Shown: one piece after another, positions 21,561 to 33,910 of the stretch
Layout: each line of letters starts with the position of its first letter
Position numbering within the stretch: position 1 is the first letter of the stretch
Assembly (NCBI GenBank): GCA_014529385.2
Contig: CM043966.1
Span: forward strand, 97,947,587-98,011,586
Length of the DNA stretch: 64,000 nt
Direction of reading: 5' to 3'
Source: Adiantum capillus-veneris
Taxonomy: Eukaryota > Streptophyta > Polypodiopsida > Polypodiales > Pteridaceae
Notes under the pieces: generated by a model
Seen by the model: only the letters and a program-made list of their open reading frames with translations
The model's database searches: none
Told to the model about the DNA's origin: nothing
Translations under genes and position numbers: made by a program

Positions 21561-22070
21561 CCAGAAGCATCTACAAAAAGCGGTACGAAGACAAAGGCAA
21601 AGGCAAAGGCAAAGGCAAAATCAACCTTGCTATCGAAGATTCCAGTGATGAAGACACCGACAATCAAGTTGGCATAGTCTACAACAATATATATTGAAGC
21701 ACTATCGTTTTTACTTTCCTCATTTGTGTGTAGGGGAGGATTTGTGAATCCCACCTTGTGAATGTGGGATAATTTGTGTTCCATACCCTACTATTGTATT
21801 CAAGGGGAGGTTTGTGATCTTGTGTGACTACCCTATGTGTATTTTGAGGGGAGGATTGTTGGGGTGTGAGTTTTGTTGCACCATGAGAACTCACTCCATC
21901 CATGTAGACTGCCATGTTGATGCCATATGTGTAGCATCATGTGATAGCCCATGTGTGGGCATGTGTGCCTATATAATAAGCTATGTAATCATTTTCTTGA
22001 ATAATCAAGTGTGTGTCTACATTCTATTCTCATGTGCATTGGTTTAATGCTTAAAGCTGAAACCCCAACA
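21561..22070 (+). mobile_element. COP1 copy 1, right part (gag end and 3' LTR)
   Basis: COP1 gag resumes (KKRYEDKGKGKGK onward, ending IVYNNIY and a stop at 21,697), matching the gag end of copy 2. No protease, integrase or reverse transcriptase follows. The next features are a GAGGGGAGGAT polypurine tract and the 3' LTR. Confidence 0.75.
21857..22070 (+). repeat. COP1 copy 1 3' LTR
   Basis: A 214-base LTR with matching inverted termini, TGTTGGGGT and ACCCCAACA, preceded by a purine tract. It contains the TATA-like CTATATAATAAG at about 21,970. Confidence 0.75.
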
Positions 22071-23542
22071 GGTAAAAATTCCTCTGATGATTCAGGTCCA
22101 GAGACTCCCAAGGTTTTTCGTGATGGCTATGAAGCTAGAGGGGGTGATGATGCTAAATCATCATTCATACTACAAAAAGTGTACATGGTTTTTCATTTCC
22201 TTGGACAATGTGCCAAATGTGGCTGGATTTGGATGTTATTCCTATTGATTCTTATGTTAGTGATGTCCTAACTGCACTATGCTTCAGGTGGTGAAGCTCT
22301 AGTATATTGCAGAGTCCATCAATGCTATGTGATCTCAATGGTGTTTGATCTAGGAGATTCTAAGGATATTCATAAGCAGATTCAATATGGATGGATACTG
22401 TTAAGTATGCATAGTAATTGCATGCTATGTGAACCAAGGATAACATATTTGCACCAGAAATGCTTGATGTTGATTGATACACGAAATGTATGCTCATGTG
22501 GATATTATGTTGCTCCAGTATTTTGGCAATTCCTTATTATTCCATTTGATCCTGGGGACAACTAAAGTGCAGGCTGCAGATTCAAAGAACATGAGTTATT
22601 TTCTTGTAGCAGGTTACTTGGTAGTAGATTTTGCATTCTGATTTATGTTAAGTGGGATGATTTTTAGGTTTTGTGGTTAGTATGCTTACATGGATACCTA
22701 TCAATTGACATCTTTGGACAATTAATAAAGTATCTTCACGTCTTTTGAGTCGGTTCTATTGCCAAAACTTGAAAAGAAGGACTTGACAACCATTCCATGT
22801 GCAGACATACTAAGGCATACTTGAGCTTGATAGAGTTCCCTAAATTGAGCTTGATGGTCAATCCATGTGCATAATTAATTGGAGCACTTGAGTCTAGCGT
22901 GGTTCACTAATCAGGTTTTCCATAATTGAATGCTTTGGAGATACGACAGATACGGCTCAGAGATTTGCAATGGACAGCTACCTAATGATTAAGCTAGACC
23001 ATTGATAGGGTATAAGCCTTATCTTGTTCTTCATATGTTTATCAGTTACGTGAGTCTGATGATGGCAAAGAGCTTAAGGTACCTATAGTAGATGCAGATT
23101 GAAGCGCATTTGGCATAGACCGGAGGCTGTGGAGGTTCAAAGGGGATGGATGGCATGCATCTCTGCTTCCATGATGGGGAAAAGAGCAAAGAAATGCAAG
23201 GTAATCTTTTTTGAAGCCTACACATTTATTGAGCAGTGATCAGGGCTTGTTAACAGGCCAAGTTTAATGTTAAATGTATGCCAGTTGCGGCTTTAAGGGC
23301 CCAAAACTTATGTTTTTTATGTTAAAAGTGGGTACATCTGAAGTGACAAGCAATGGAAGTTCATGGGCTAGAACTGTAGTGCTCAAGGTGCTCTAGGAGC
23401 TTGTCTTTACGGCTCATCAATTGGAGCTATGGTGAAGAAGTTATGGCAGTTTTAAGTTTGAGTTAATGGTAGATCCGTACCAGATTAGGCAACTACGGTT
23501 GAGGGGACAAAAAAGAAATGAATGTCGGTCTTTTCATATCAG
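22071..23542. other. Gene-poor stretch with a possible PPR scrap
   Basis: Mostly unrecognised AT-rich DNA. At about 22,338-22,400 the plus strand reads LGDSKDIHKQIQYGWIL, similar in layout to the G...K.IH..I...G segment between PPR motifs, and CAKCG occurs at about 22,208. These hints are too weak for a firm call. Confidence 0.35.
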
Positions 23543-23571
23543 CTAAACCCTAAACCCTAAACCCTAAACCC
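23543..23571. repeat. Interstitial telomere repeat, four CTAAACC units
   Basis: Four perfect head-to-tail copies of the plant telomere heptamer (TTTAGGG on the other strand) plus one base, surrounded by non-telomeric DNA on both sides. Confidence 0.95.
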
Positions 23572-23856
23572 ATCGAAGTTACGTTTATCAGTTCCGTACC
23601 AAGTCGATCACCTCGATTGGTGTGCCATCTAAGAATTTTACAGCCTCAGCAGGGTTTGTATGTGTTCTATGCAGCTTGAGAAGTCTAAAGGAATTTACGG
23701 CTTGTCAGACCGAGTCCGGGTTGATGAGATAATATGGCTTGAGGCTGGTGTTAGTTGCCAGCACGAATGAGCAGGATGATTTTTGGAATTGAGACGATGT
23801 TGTTATTAAAGGCTGCCAGGTTCCGATATGGTTTTGGAAAAGAAAAAAGTTTTAAC

Positions 23857-23976
23857 CGAATGCGAAGGGAATGCATTTTGGCAAATGCAATCACCTATAC
23901 TTGCATCTTAAAGGCATGTGGCATTATTTGAGATGCTCAAGTGGGTAGTAAAATTCACGATGACTTTGTCGTTTAA
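23857..23976 (+). pseudogene. PPR relic
   Basis: The plus strand reads RMRRECILANAITYTCILK, then ACGII, a stop, then DAQVGSKIHDDFVV and a second stop. This is the classic ...M...G..PN.ITY..ILKAC....G..IH.D.V passage of a PLS-type PPR protein. It spans about one and a half repeats and has no start codon. It is a fragment. Confidence 0.75.
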
Positions 23977-24059
23977 GGACAAATGAAGGCTTAGCACTGT
24001 TTTGGCCTTAAATGACATTGTCATTTAAGGACAAATGAAGGCTTAGCACTGCTTTGGCC
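23961..24059. repeat. Two-copy tandem repeat, 52-bp period
   Basis: TTTAAGGACAAATGAAGGCT and its flanks occur twice, 52 bases apart, with three substitutions. The first copy overlaps the end of the PPR relic. Confidence 0.85.
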
Positions 24060-24706
24060 GGTATGAATACCAACTGTGGTGCCCTTTACTCCGGCCGCCC
24101 AAGGTTGAATGGCCGAGGGCCATTGGCTGCCCAATTTAAACCTTATTGAGTGTGAAGTGAGGAAGGAAAGAAAAGGAAGGCAAGCAGGGCATGTAGGCAG
24201 TGGGCGGATGCGCAAAGGAGAACAAAGGAGGCCGTGCCGATCGTGCCGGGCTGCAGAGTGCTCCAACAAGCAAGAGCAAGAAGAGAGAAATGATGGCCAC
24301 CTCGGGGAGACCCCGTTCGATGCAAATTCCATGCAATTTGGTGTGGTGCCGTAAGTCGACTGCCACATCATCAAAGAGGGTTCACGTGCCACATAAGTCA
24401 CGGCGCCGTGACTGATGGGCATGAGGCAAAAAGGAGGGAAAAATGAGAAGGGTTAGGGAGGGAGTTGTTTTTTTTGCATGAATGTGATTGGCAAGGAGAG
24501 CTAGAAGCAGGGGAGAGGAAGGCGACCGAGCTCTCTCTCCGACTCTCTCTCTCTTTCTCTCAACAGAGGCTTGGAGGCATCGATGAGAGCAGGAAGGGGA
24601 AGATGGGCATAAGCAAGGAAGCAAGCATCTCTCTCTCTCTCTCGCTCTCGAAGCTTAGCAAAGAGGTTGAAGGAAGCTAAGAAAGAGGTCAAAGCTAAGC
24701 AAGGTG

Positions 24707-24784
<78 letters not shown>

Positions 24785-25203
24785 GGAGAGGAAGCCATAT
24801 CCGATCAAGAGTATAAGCGATAAGAAGTGGATTTGGCAACACAGGGAATAATTTTGTGAGAAAATAATCATAATTAGACTTACGTTCATCAACATTGATC
24901 ACCGGGGGGACATTTTGAATCAATGCAGGCTAAAATAATTTGGCCTAGCTTTTGTAATTGGGAGCTTAAACTCCTTAATCTACAATTAATCAACTTAACG
25001 GTGTTGTTAATTGCACCGCCTTAGTAATTGTGCGTCGACTTTCGCCAGCATTATTTAAATTATATTTATTTGTTACTGCACTCCCGTTTTGGAGAGGATA
25101 TTAGGCACTTGTACGGTGTGGTGCATCTCTTCCCTCTCTCTTCTCCCACAGCTAGCAGCCAGGTGTTGTCCCGGCTCACCTTTCCAAACCTTAAACCCCA
25201 AGC
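24060..25203. other. Gene-free stretch with long CT microsatellite
   Basis: Short open frames on both strands at 24,100-24,420 have no recognisable family. CT-rich patches at about 24,527-24,560 and 24,629-24,650 precede an uninterrupted CT run of about 35 units at 24,711-24,782. Confidence 0.5.
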
Positions 25204-27317
25204 AACACCTTGAGCCACTACCCTTACATGAGTAGTCAGACTAGCATTTGTGCTTAACTAGAAATAATTTTTCTCCACACAGTGTTTGGGTACTTCAATT
25301 GAGCCCCATTGGTTCTATTCTTGGCTAATTTTTTAGTAATTGGAGTTGATTGGCATAGTAGTATTGGGTTGCTTATGTGTGTGTATCGGAGCATTGTATA
25401 AAATTTTTTACTTCTTCTTTGAGTTTGTTATGGCCTCAAATCTATGATGAACATGTGTGTGTGTGCGTGTGGATTTTGCTAAGAGCTCTCCAATGAGCCC
25501 AAGAATGCTTAAATTGGAGCTCAATTGAGCTCCCTACTCTAGGACAACTTGTTGCAACAAGCTTAAATTGTGCATCGGACACCAGGAAATACACAAGGCG
25601 CCTTGGCTTACAACGAGCGTCCCATATTTGGATGGTGGGGTCGTGAGGTCAACTCTCTAGGCCTTTTTCAATGCTTGGGCACATCTCAAGCAGAGCTGAA
25701 ATTGCACTTTTTGTTGGTTGGCAGGTCCGTATAAGAAGTGAATCCCACGCACTTGCTGATAATTTCAGATGTGACCACGAGTGGTGAACTGCAATCCAAA
25801 AGGGGGTTTAGGTCCATGAAGGGCTACTCCCACACGCCCTCGTTTGGCTATCGACGGACACCATAGCTCACACAGATCATAATCAAATTATTTTGGGGTC
25901 CTCCAAAGAGTGCCCCCCTTCCCTTGAGTTCCAAGACTCCCCCCAACCCTGCTAAGTAAGCCATCCCACATTGTCCCTTGCCTCAAGGACTTCCCAAGCA
26001 GGCATTTTCATTGTCACATAGGCATAAAACCCTTGCACTTGCAGCAAGTCCAAAAAGTCTCAAGAAGAATCATCTTTGAACTTCAACGACTTCCCTAAGC
26101 AAATACCCGAGTTTTCCAAAGTGCACTCAAAAGCTTCAATCTCTCATTCTCCCACAATAATTGCACTTCAACGTTTTTTTTTTTTTGGCATTTTATGAAG
26201 AGGTGCTCCATAAAATTGAACAGTGACTTCACAAATTTGAGGTTGAGTGTACATGGAAGATTAAACATTGCCGCAAGAGGGTAAGACCTTCTCCACGCCG
26301 CACATTAGGGGTACACCACAATGGGAGAGAAGAGCCATTGACAAATACACATGGCAAGCTAAAACCAAATGATGAAGAAGCAATTGTGGAGTGTTGTCAA
26401 GCCATTGGGGGAGAGTGAACGGGTAGAAACATGACAAAGCCTTGCACAATTTAATGCCAAAAGATGAACAAGCAATTGGAATCCTTCTCACATCACTTGA
26501 GGACAACTTTGTGCACTACTTAGATGAATGCACCACAGCACACGAAGCATGAACTACTTTAGAGCAACATTTTGGAGCTCACTTCAAAAAATCCCTAAAG
26601 ATGTATCTCTATAGCCCAATTATGGAGCGTGGGGAGGATATTGCTTCCCTTGTGAACTGGCTCAAAAGAATCTGCACCCAGCTTGGCTACATTCAATGTC
26701 CTATAGAAAATGAAGATTAAGTAGCCATTTTGCTCAAAGCAGTACCTGATAGTGACTATGCACAAATAGTCACCATGCTAAAGGAGAAGGAGCCCATTCC
26801 CAACCTTGAAGATGTAATTAATTCAGTGCAACAACATGAGAAGAATTTTAAGTGAGGCACAAGTGAAGCTAGTGGAGCATATGCAATAAAATTAAGCAAT
26901 TTCAACAAAAAGAAATATCTTAACTCCACTCACTGTGGGAGAACCAACCATCTTTACAAAGATTATTTTGAAATAAACCCTTGTAAAACCTGTGGTCAAA
27001 AGAATCATGCTACCAAATATTGCAGGTTCAATGACAGACAAGTAAAGTTCTCCAACAACAACATCAAAAGCAACTATAAAGAGCGGTACAAAGACAAAGG
27101 CAAAGGCAAATCCAAAATCAAGCTTGCTATCAAAGGTTCGAGTGATAAAGACACCGACAATCAAGTTGGCATAGTCTACAACCGTATATATTGAAGCACT
27201 ATCGTTTGTACTTCCCTCATTTGTGTGTAGGGGAGGATTTGTGAATCCCACCTTGTGACTGTGGGATAATTTGTGTTCCATACCCTACTATTGTATTCAA
27301 GGGGAGGTTTGTGCTTC
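25204..27317 (+). mobile_element. COP1 copy 2 (5'-truncated)
   Basis: Begins abruptly inside the COP1 leader (matching copy 1 from about 11,020), so its 5' LTR and primer site are missing. The leader, gag and post-gag region follow, ending at the LTR shared with copy 3. Confidence 0.75.
26321..27194 (+). pseudogene. COP1 copy 2 gag, the most complete copy in the window
   Basis: ATG 26,321 opens MGEK, then an 18-base deletion relative to copies 1 and 3. Across frameshifts and stops one can read LWSVVKPLGE, the copia-gag phrases LYSPIMERGEDIASLVNWL, then ILLKAVPDSDYA, and a zinc knuckle CKTCGQKNHATKYC at about 26,980-27,025. It ends DNQVGIVYNRIY and a stop. This is a UBN2/copia-type gag. No pol sequence follows within the element, and copy 1 ends the same way, so the family appears to be gag-only. 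Confidence 0.75.
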
Positions 27318-27573
<256 letters not shown>

Positions 27574-28506
27574 AAGTGGTATCAGAGCTAGTATGATGAT
27601 TAGCACTTCTTAATGACTCTAATTAGATCCTATGCATAATCCTCTATGCTAGACCAAGTGGGTTATCTCCTTGCTCATCTTGGTTGATTCAACTTTTTTA
27701 CATTTGCATGTAAGATAGCACTAACCTAGTTGCCAATAACTCTTATCTTGGGCATGTTCATGGCTTAACACCTTGAGCCACTACCCTTATATGAGTAGTC
27801 ACACTAGTGTTTGTGCTTAACTAGAAATAATTTTTCTCCACACACTGTTTGGTTGCTTCAATTGAGCCCCATTGGTTTTATTCTTTGCTAATTTTTGAGT
27901 AATTGGAGTTGATTGGCATAGTAGGATTGGGTTGCTTATGTGTGTGTACCGGAGCATTGTACTCAATTTTTAACTTCTTCTTTGAGCTTGTCATGGCCTC
28001 AAATATATGATGAACATGTATGTGTGTGTGTATGGAGTTTGCAAAGAGCTCTCTAATGAGCCCAAGAATGCTTAAATTGGAGCTCAATTGAGCTCCCTAC
28101 TCTCGAACAACTTGTTGCAACAAGCTTAAAATGTGCATTGGCCACTCCCTCGACAAGGAAACGCACAAGGCACCTTGGCTTACAGCGAGCGTCCCATATT
28201 TGGATGGTGGGGTTGTCAGATCAACTCTCTAGGCCTTTTTCAACGCTTGAATGGATCTCAAGTAGAGCTGAAATTGCACTTTTTGCTGGTTGGCAGGTCC
28301 GTAAGCAGTGAATCCCACTCACTTGGCAATAGGACATGATCGCGAGTGGTGAACTACAATCCAAAAGGGGCTTGGGATCCATGAAGGGCTACTCCCATGT
28401 ACCCTAGTTTGGTTGTCAACGGATGCCATAGCTCACACACATCGTAATCGAATTATTTTTTGGGTCCACCATAGAATGGCCCCCCATCCCCCAAGCTCCA
28501 AGACTA

Positions 28507-28531
28507 CCCCCCCCCCCCCCCCCCCCCCCCC
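28507..28531. repeat. Homopolymer run of 25 C
   Basis: Uninterrupted C run in the COP1 copy 3 leader, at the same position as the C-rich tract of copy 1. Confidence 0.9.
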
Positions 28532-28921
28532 AAGCAAGCCATCCCATGTTGTCCCTTGCCTCAAGGCCCTCCATCTCAAGGCCTTCCCAACTTGGCATTC
28601 CCGCTATCACACATGCTAAAAATCCCCGCTCTCGAAGCAAGTCCCAAAAGACTCAAGAAGAATGACCTTTGAACTTCAAGGACTTCCCTAAACAGATACC
28701 CGAGTTTTCCAAATTGCACTCAAAAGCTTCAACCTCTCATTCTCCACAATAATTGTACAAAGTGTTTTTTTTGGCATTTTGTGAAGAGGTCCTCCATAAA
28801 ATTGGAGAGTGACTTCACAAAATAAATTGTCAAACCTTCGAGGTTGAATGTACATCGGAGATTAAACACTGACCCAAGAGGGGAAGACCTTCTCCACACC
28901 ACACATTAGGGGTGCACCACA

Positions 28922-29870
<949 letters not shown>

Positions 29871-29883
29871 ATTGAGTTGCAAA

Positions 29884-30292
29884 CAGATTACTATCACCCA
29901 CAATATCATCATCGATACTTGGACTGGCTACCCCATATGTGGCAAGTAGGTCAACAACTTCCCATGTTTCCCTTATATATTATGTGACATTGCTAGTGCT
30001 CAAACTGCTACAACCTACCATTGATAGTATGGAAGGGCACATATCTTGAATTTTGCAGCCCCCCAAACTTGATAGTATGGAAGGGCACATAGTATGGAAG
30101 GGCACAGATTACTATCACCCACAATATCATCATCGATACTTGGACTGGCTACCCCATATGTGGCAAGTAGGTCAACAACTTCCCATGTTTCCCTTATATA
30201 TTATGTGACATTGCTAGTGCTCAAACTGCTACAACCTACCATTGATAGTATGGAAGGGCACATATCTTGAATTTTTCAGCCCCCCAAACTTG
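29884..30292. repeat. Tandem duplication, 221-bp period
   Basis: CAGATTACTATCACCCACAA and about 185 following bases at 29,884-30,070 recur almost unchanged at 30,105-30,292. Confidence 0.9.
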
Positions 30293-33290
30293 TGGGGCTT
30301 ATAAGAGCATAGCAAGGTTTTAATGCAAGGTAGGGAAATAGTAGCAAGGGAGGTGGCAAAAATGCTTGTTGGAAATGTTGCAGGAGGACATTTGGAAATT
30401 ACCACAACAATGTAAGGGGTGTGGCTGCAATTTGACGTGAAGAATTTGTGCATCAACAAGACTAGATTGATAGATGTAGGAGTTGGTGGTGCTCAACTAC
30501 TGCTCTTAATGTTCCTCTCTTCATCTTTCACCAACTATCCTCTATCTTTTTGTGTCATTAAGGGATCTTTAGCTATATTTCATTCCTTTTGCTTGGGCTC
30601 CTAGCAACGGAATGGTATTTGAGCTGCTCAAACATCTACTCTCATCTGTGCATAAAAAACCCCTTGAAGGGGGTGCCACATTTTCAAACCTTAATGCCGC
30701 TCTTAGCATTGTAATGCTCACACTATAATGACTAAAGCATGTAAAATTCCTCTGGATGGTACCATCCTAACGGCCAAGCTTCAAAGATGATATCAAAAAT
30801 CATCCATAGCTATTAGAAAGGCTTATGCAGTGTGTTATAGCTCAATCATCATAGCATGTAAGAAAGCTTAGTGGATCAAATCTATGTAAATAATGGTGTC
30901 CAAAAAAACATTCATATCTATCAAAAAGGCTCATGCAATGTGTTATAGCTCCAGCTATCATAGAACGTACTAAAGATTAGTGCATCAAAGCTATTAAGTA
31001 TACATGGATAGATGTTCCCCTAATAAAACGAAAAACATTGACTACCACTGAACCCTCAAAATTATGTGTTAAGGAGTGGATCATACCATTTAAGCTATTT
31101 TGCGCAATATGTTTCTCTTGTTTTATTTTCATAGGACACTATATAATTATGCATGTCTCCATTTCCATGTGGATCCAATCTAATGGAATGTCATGAGGTA
31201 GGGTAATGGCATTGCTACCCTTCATGCACAACCATCTATCTAAGAAAATAAAGATAGTAGTGCATCTTGGGGGAGGACCTTGCAAAATATATACACACCA
31301 TGCTTCCACATCATGGCGTACCCAGCATGAAATGCAAAATTATATCCTTATGAAATAATCTACAAACATGAAAATCAAGAAACAACTACATCCTGTGGAA
31401 TATTATACTACCGAAAACACGCAAAGCATTCAGGCCTAGTTTTCACATGTTGCTACAAATAGCACTTATGACCCACCTACATTCAATTTCAAGGCCATTT
31501 TTTGCCTTCATTGTTGCAAGGGTGTGCAATGAAATGTTTTTCTCTTCTCGAAGCTCTGAGCAACATGTAAGTGCAAGAGAGATGCATCACTTTCAGGATG
31601 AGCCACTTGTTTCCATCGTGGAAAACATTGTTTGCCATTGCCAATATGTAGCTCCTGCATCTTATGCAATGTTTAGTTTGTGACTGCCCCACCTACTAAG
31701 AAATGCTAGAAGGTCACAAATGCTTGGTCTTACCCTAACTATAAGTTTACTCTCATTGATGGACCTCAATGGGTTTCAATTGAAGCTGTGTCAAGAGCCA
31801 TGTCTTGACTCTTTGACAATGATTTTTGTTGTAGCCCTCTCACCCACTACCTGTGGCCACAATGTTTTCAAGGTGTAGTAAGAGAACTCTATTGGAATCA
31901 TTAAAGGAAATCATGCCATGATAGCCAATATCGGGCTACCTTCTCTACAATGCTTTCATGGTCGTGGTAAGGTGACGTGGAAGCTGGGAACAAACTAAAG
32001 TAGTCAACATGCCTAAGATGATGTGCACCATCATCAATTTGCATGGTGAACACCAAAAGGAAGATGATAAATTTAGAGGCAATGAAAGTGGGCAATGGAT
32101 GCAATACCCAAGTGACATAGGACCCAAATCCTAGGGGTTAGCCAAGAAGCATAACAAATACAATAAAGACACAGTTAAAGAGTAAAGGTTTATTACATGG
32201 CAAGCCGATTATTGTCTAGCAAAAGTATGACTGCCTTTATACACTATTGTGCAATGTGATCACTAATTCAACATTTCTAATGCTCCACCATGTGGAGAAT
32301 GATGATTATCAATTTCCAATGATGCAAGCTCAACCATAGGGAAAAGGGCGAGCTAGCTACATAGAAAGATGTGCACAATTTTGAGGATCTGTAAGTAGAA
32401 ATCATCAAGTCCATCACCTTTAAATCTACTAGCGAACTTTGTTTATGATGTAGATGTTGTATTTGCTAGGTGTAATATTCCCTTAAAACACACACACACA
32501 CACACACAATTAAGTACGGATACAACTATTAGACCATAACAACTTATTAATATTTTCAAAGCCCCCCCCCCCCCAACATCAAGCGGTATTGTTTCTTGTT
32601 TTTTCCACCCTACGTGGGATACACTACCTTTGTAGGTTTTTGCCTTTGGGGCTTAATTTACACAACCCCCCCCCCCCCCCCCCCCCCCCTACTAGATTAA
32701 CCATGGCGACTACCGCTAGATAGCATATACCTCGTGATGATGACAAATCAAAGATGATTTGCCAAGATTGTGGCTCCTCCAAACATTTAGCAAATGGGTA
32801 TTTAAAACCAGGAGTGTGTTGCTCTATGCCCCCCACTTAGCCTTGGCTCTTGCTTTTTTTTTTTGTGTATGTGAAAGAGAGTTTTTTGAGGCTTTTAACA
32901 TTTGCTTATTGTGTAGCTATGGAGATGGTTGAACATAAGGAGGCTTCACAGGTTGGCACTAAGCCATAATAGATTTGTTTTTTTCTATTGCATTCTTTAT
33001 AGTATTTTGCACCGCCTAAAGGTTCCTAGGTGTTGATACTCCTTGGTATGAATACCAATCGGTGAGTGAAAATTATGACGGGAGGTTTTGGATTAATGGT
33101 GTTACTTCCATGTACAAGTTTACTAGACCTGTAAAACTTGCATCATTTTGGTTTTTTTTGTACTCTGACATAATACTGAATAAATGGTTTGAAATTTACT
33201 GTGCTGATAGTTTGTTAATAAAGAAAAGGGGAGTGAGGTCGAGGGTTGATATTGTTTGCCCTGGGAATTTGAAGGGACAATAATGCAGTA
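30293..33290. other. Gene-free stretch with poly-C runs
   Basis: About 3 kb of AT-rich DNA. Short open frames such as 31,447-31,683 have no recognisable motif. Runs of 13 C (32,562-32,574) and 24 C (32,666-32,689), and a CA run at about 32,488-32,508, are the only clear structures. Confidence 0.5.
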
Positions 33291-33334
33291 TTATGTAATT
33301 AGTGTTGGTGCTCCTTGACCCAAGGGGAGTCAGA

Positions 33335-33493
33335 TATATGGCCTCTAGTTTGGGCTTGATGGCTTATGCCGCTCTGTTAGCTACATACTGTTGATACCAT
33401 CTTTTATTGAGCTAACTGTCAGGCTGCTTGTGAAATAAAGATTGCGCCCTTTTCTTTTTGACTCACCTCTGGTTTGGGGTTGATGGCTTACGC
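33335..33493. repeat. Host tandem repeat hit by COP2
   Basis: CTGGTTTGGGGTTGATGGCTTACGC at 33,469-33,493 (quoted core TTGATGGCTTACGC) repeats a segment at about 33,347-33,370 with a period of about 122 bases. The unit resumes at 58,236 on the far side of COP2 (GCCGCTCTATTGACTATGTA matches 33,371 onward). The insertion therefore split the second copy of a tandem repeat. Confidence 0.75.
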
Positions 33494-33598
33494 TGTTGGA
33501 ATTAGGGTTGCAGAGAAACATACACAGCTTGGAGAAGACGAAGGAAGCTCAAGGCACACAATAGAGAGTGTGTTACTTAGTGTGCAATGGAAAGATAG
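33494..33598 (-). repeat. COP2 3' LTR, first segment
   Basis: Plus strand starts TGTTGGAATTAGGG, the reverse complement of the LTR end CCCTAATTCCAACA. It is interrupted by GYP-T after GGAAAGATAG and resumes at 44,732. Confidence 0.85.
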
Positions 33599-33858
33599 TG
33601 AGGCGGTCCGGGGCGGGCAACAAGAAGAGCAACCTCTAGACACTCTTCAAGGCTCCCGTGCTGCTCAATGGGGCTGGGGCACAACACAACACAAACCAAA
33701 ACAACAAACCCACAACCAAATCCCAACTACACAAGGGGCACCACCTAGTTTAAGAGCGAACTAGGACGCAAAAGAGGAGAATCGTTAGAGCAACCCACAA
33801 ACAAGCAAGGAATTTACACTAACCCTAACACCAATGGAACACTCTCACACACTAAAAC

Positions 33859-33910
<52 letters not shown>

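Noticed and set aside
33474-33764. 96-codon ORF at the COP2/GYP-T junction and its partner at 42,081
   Set aside because: Crosses an insertion junction; an accident of LTR sequence.
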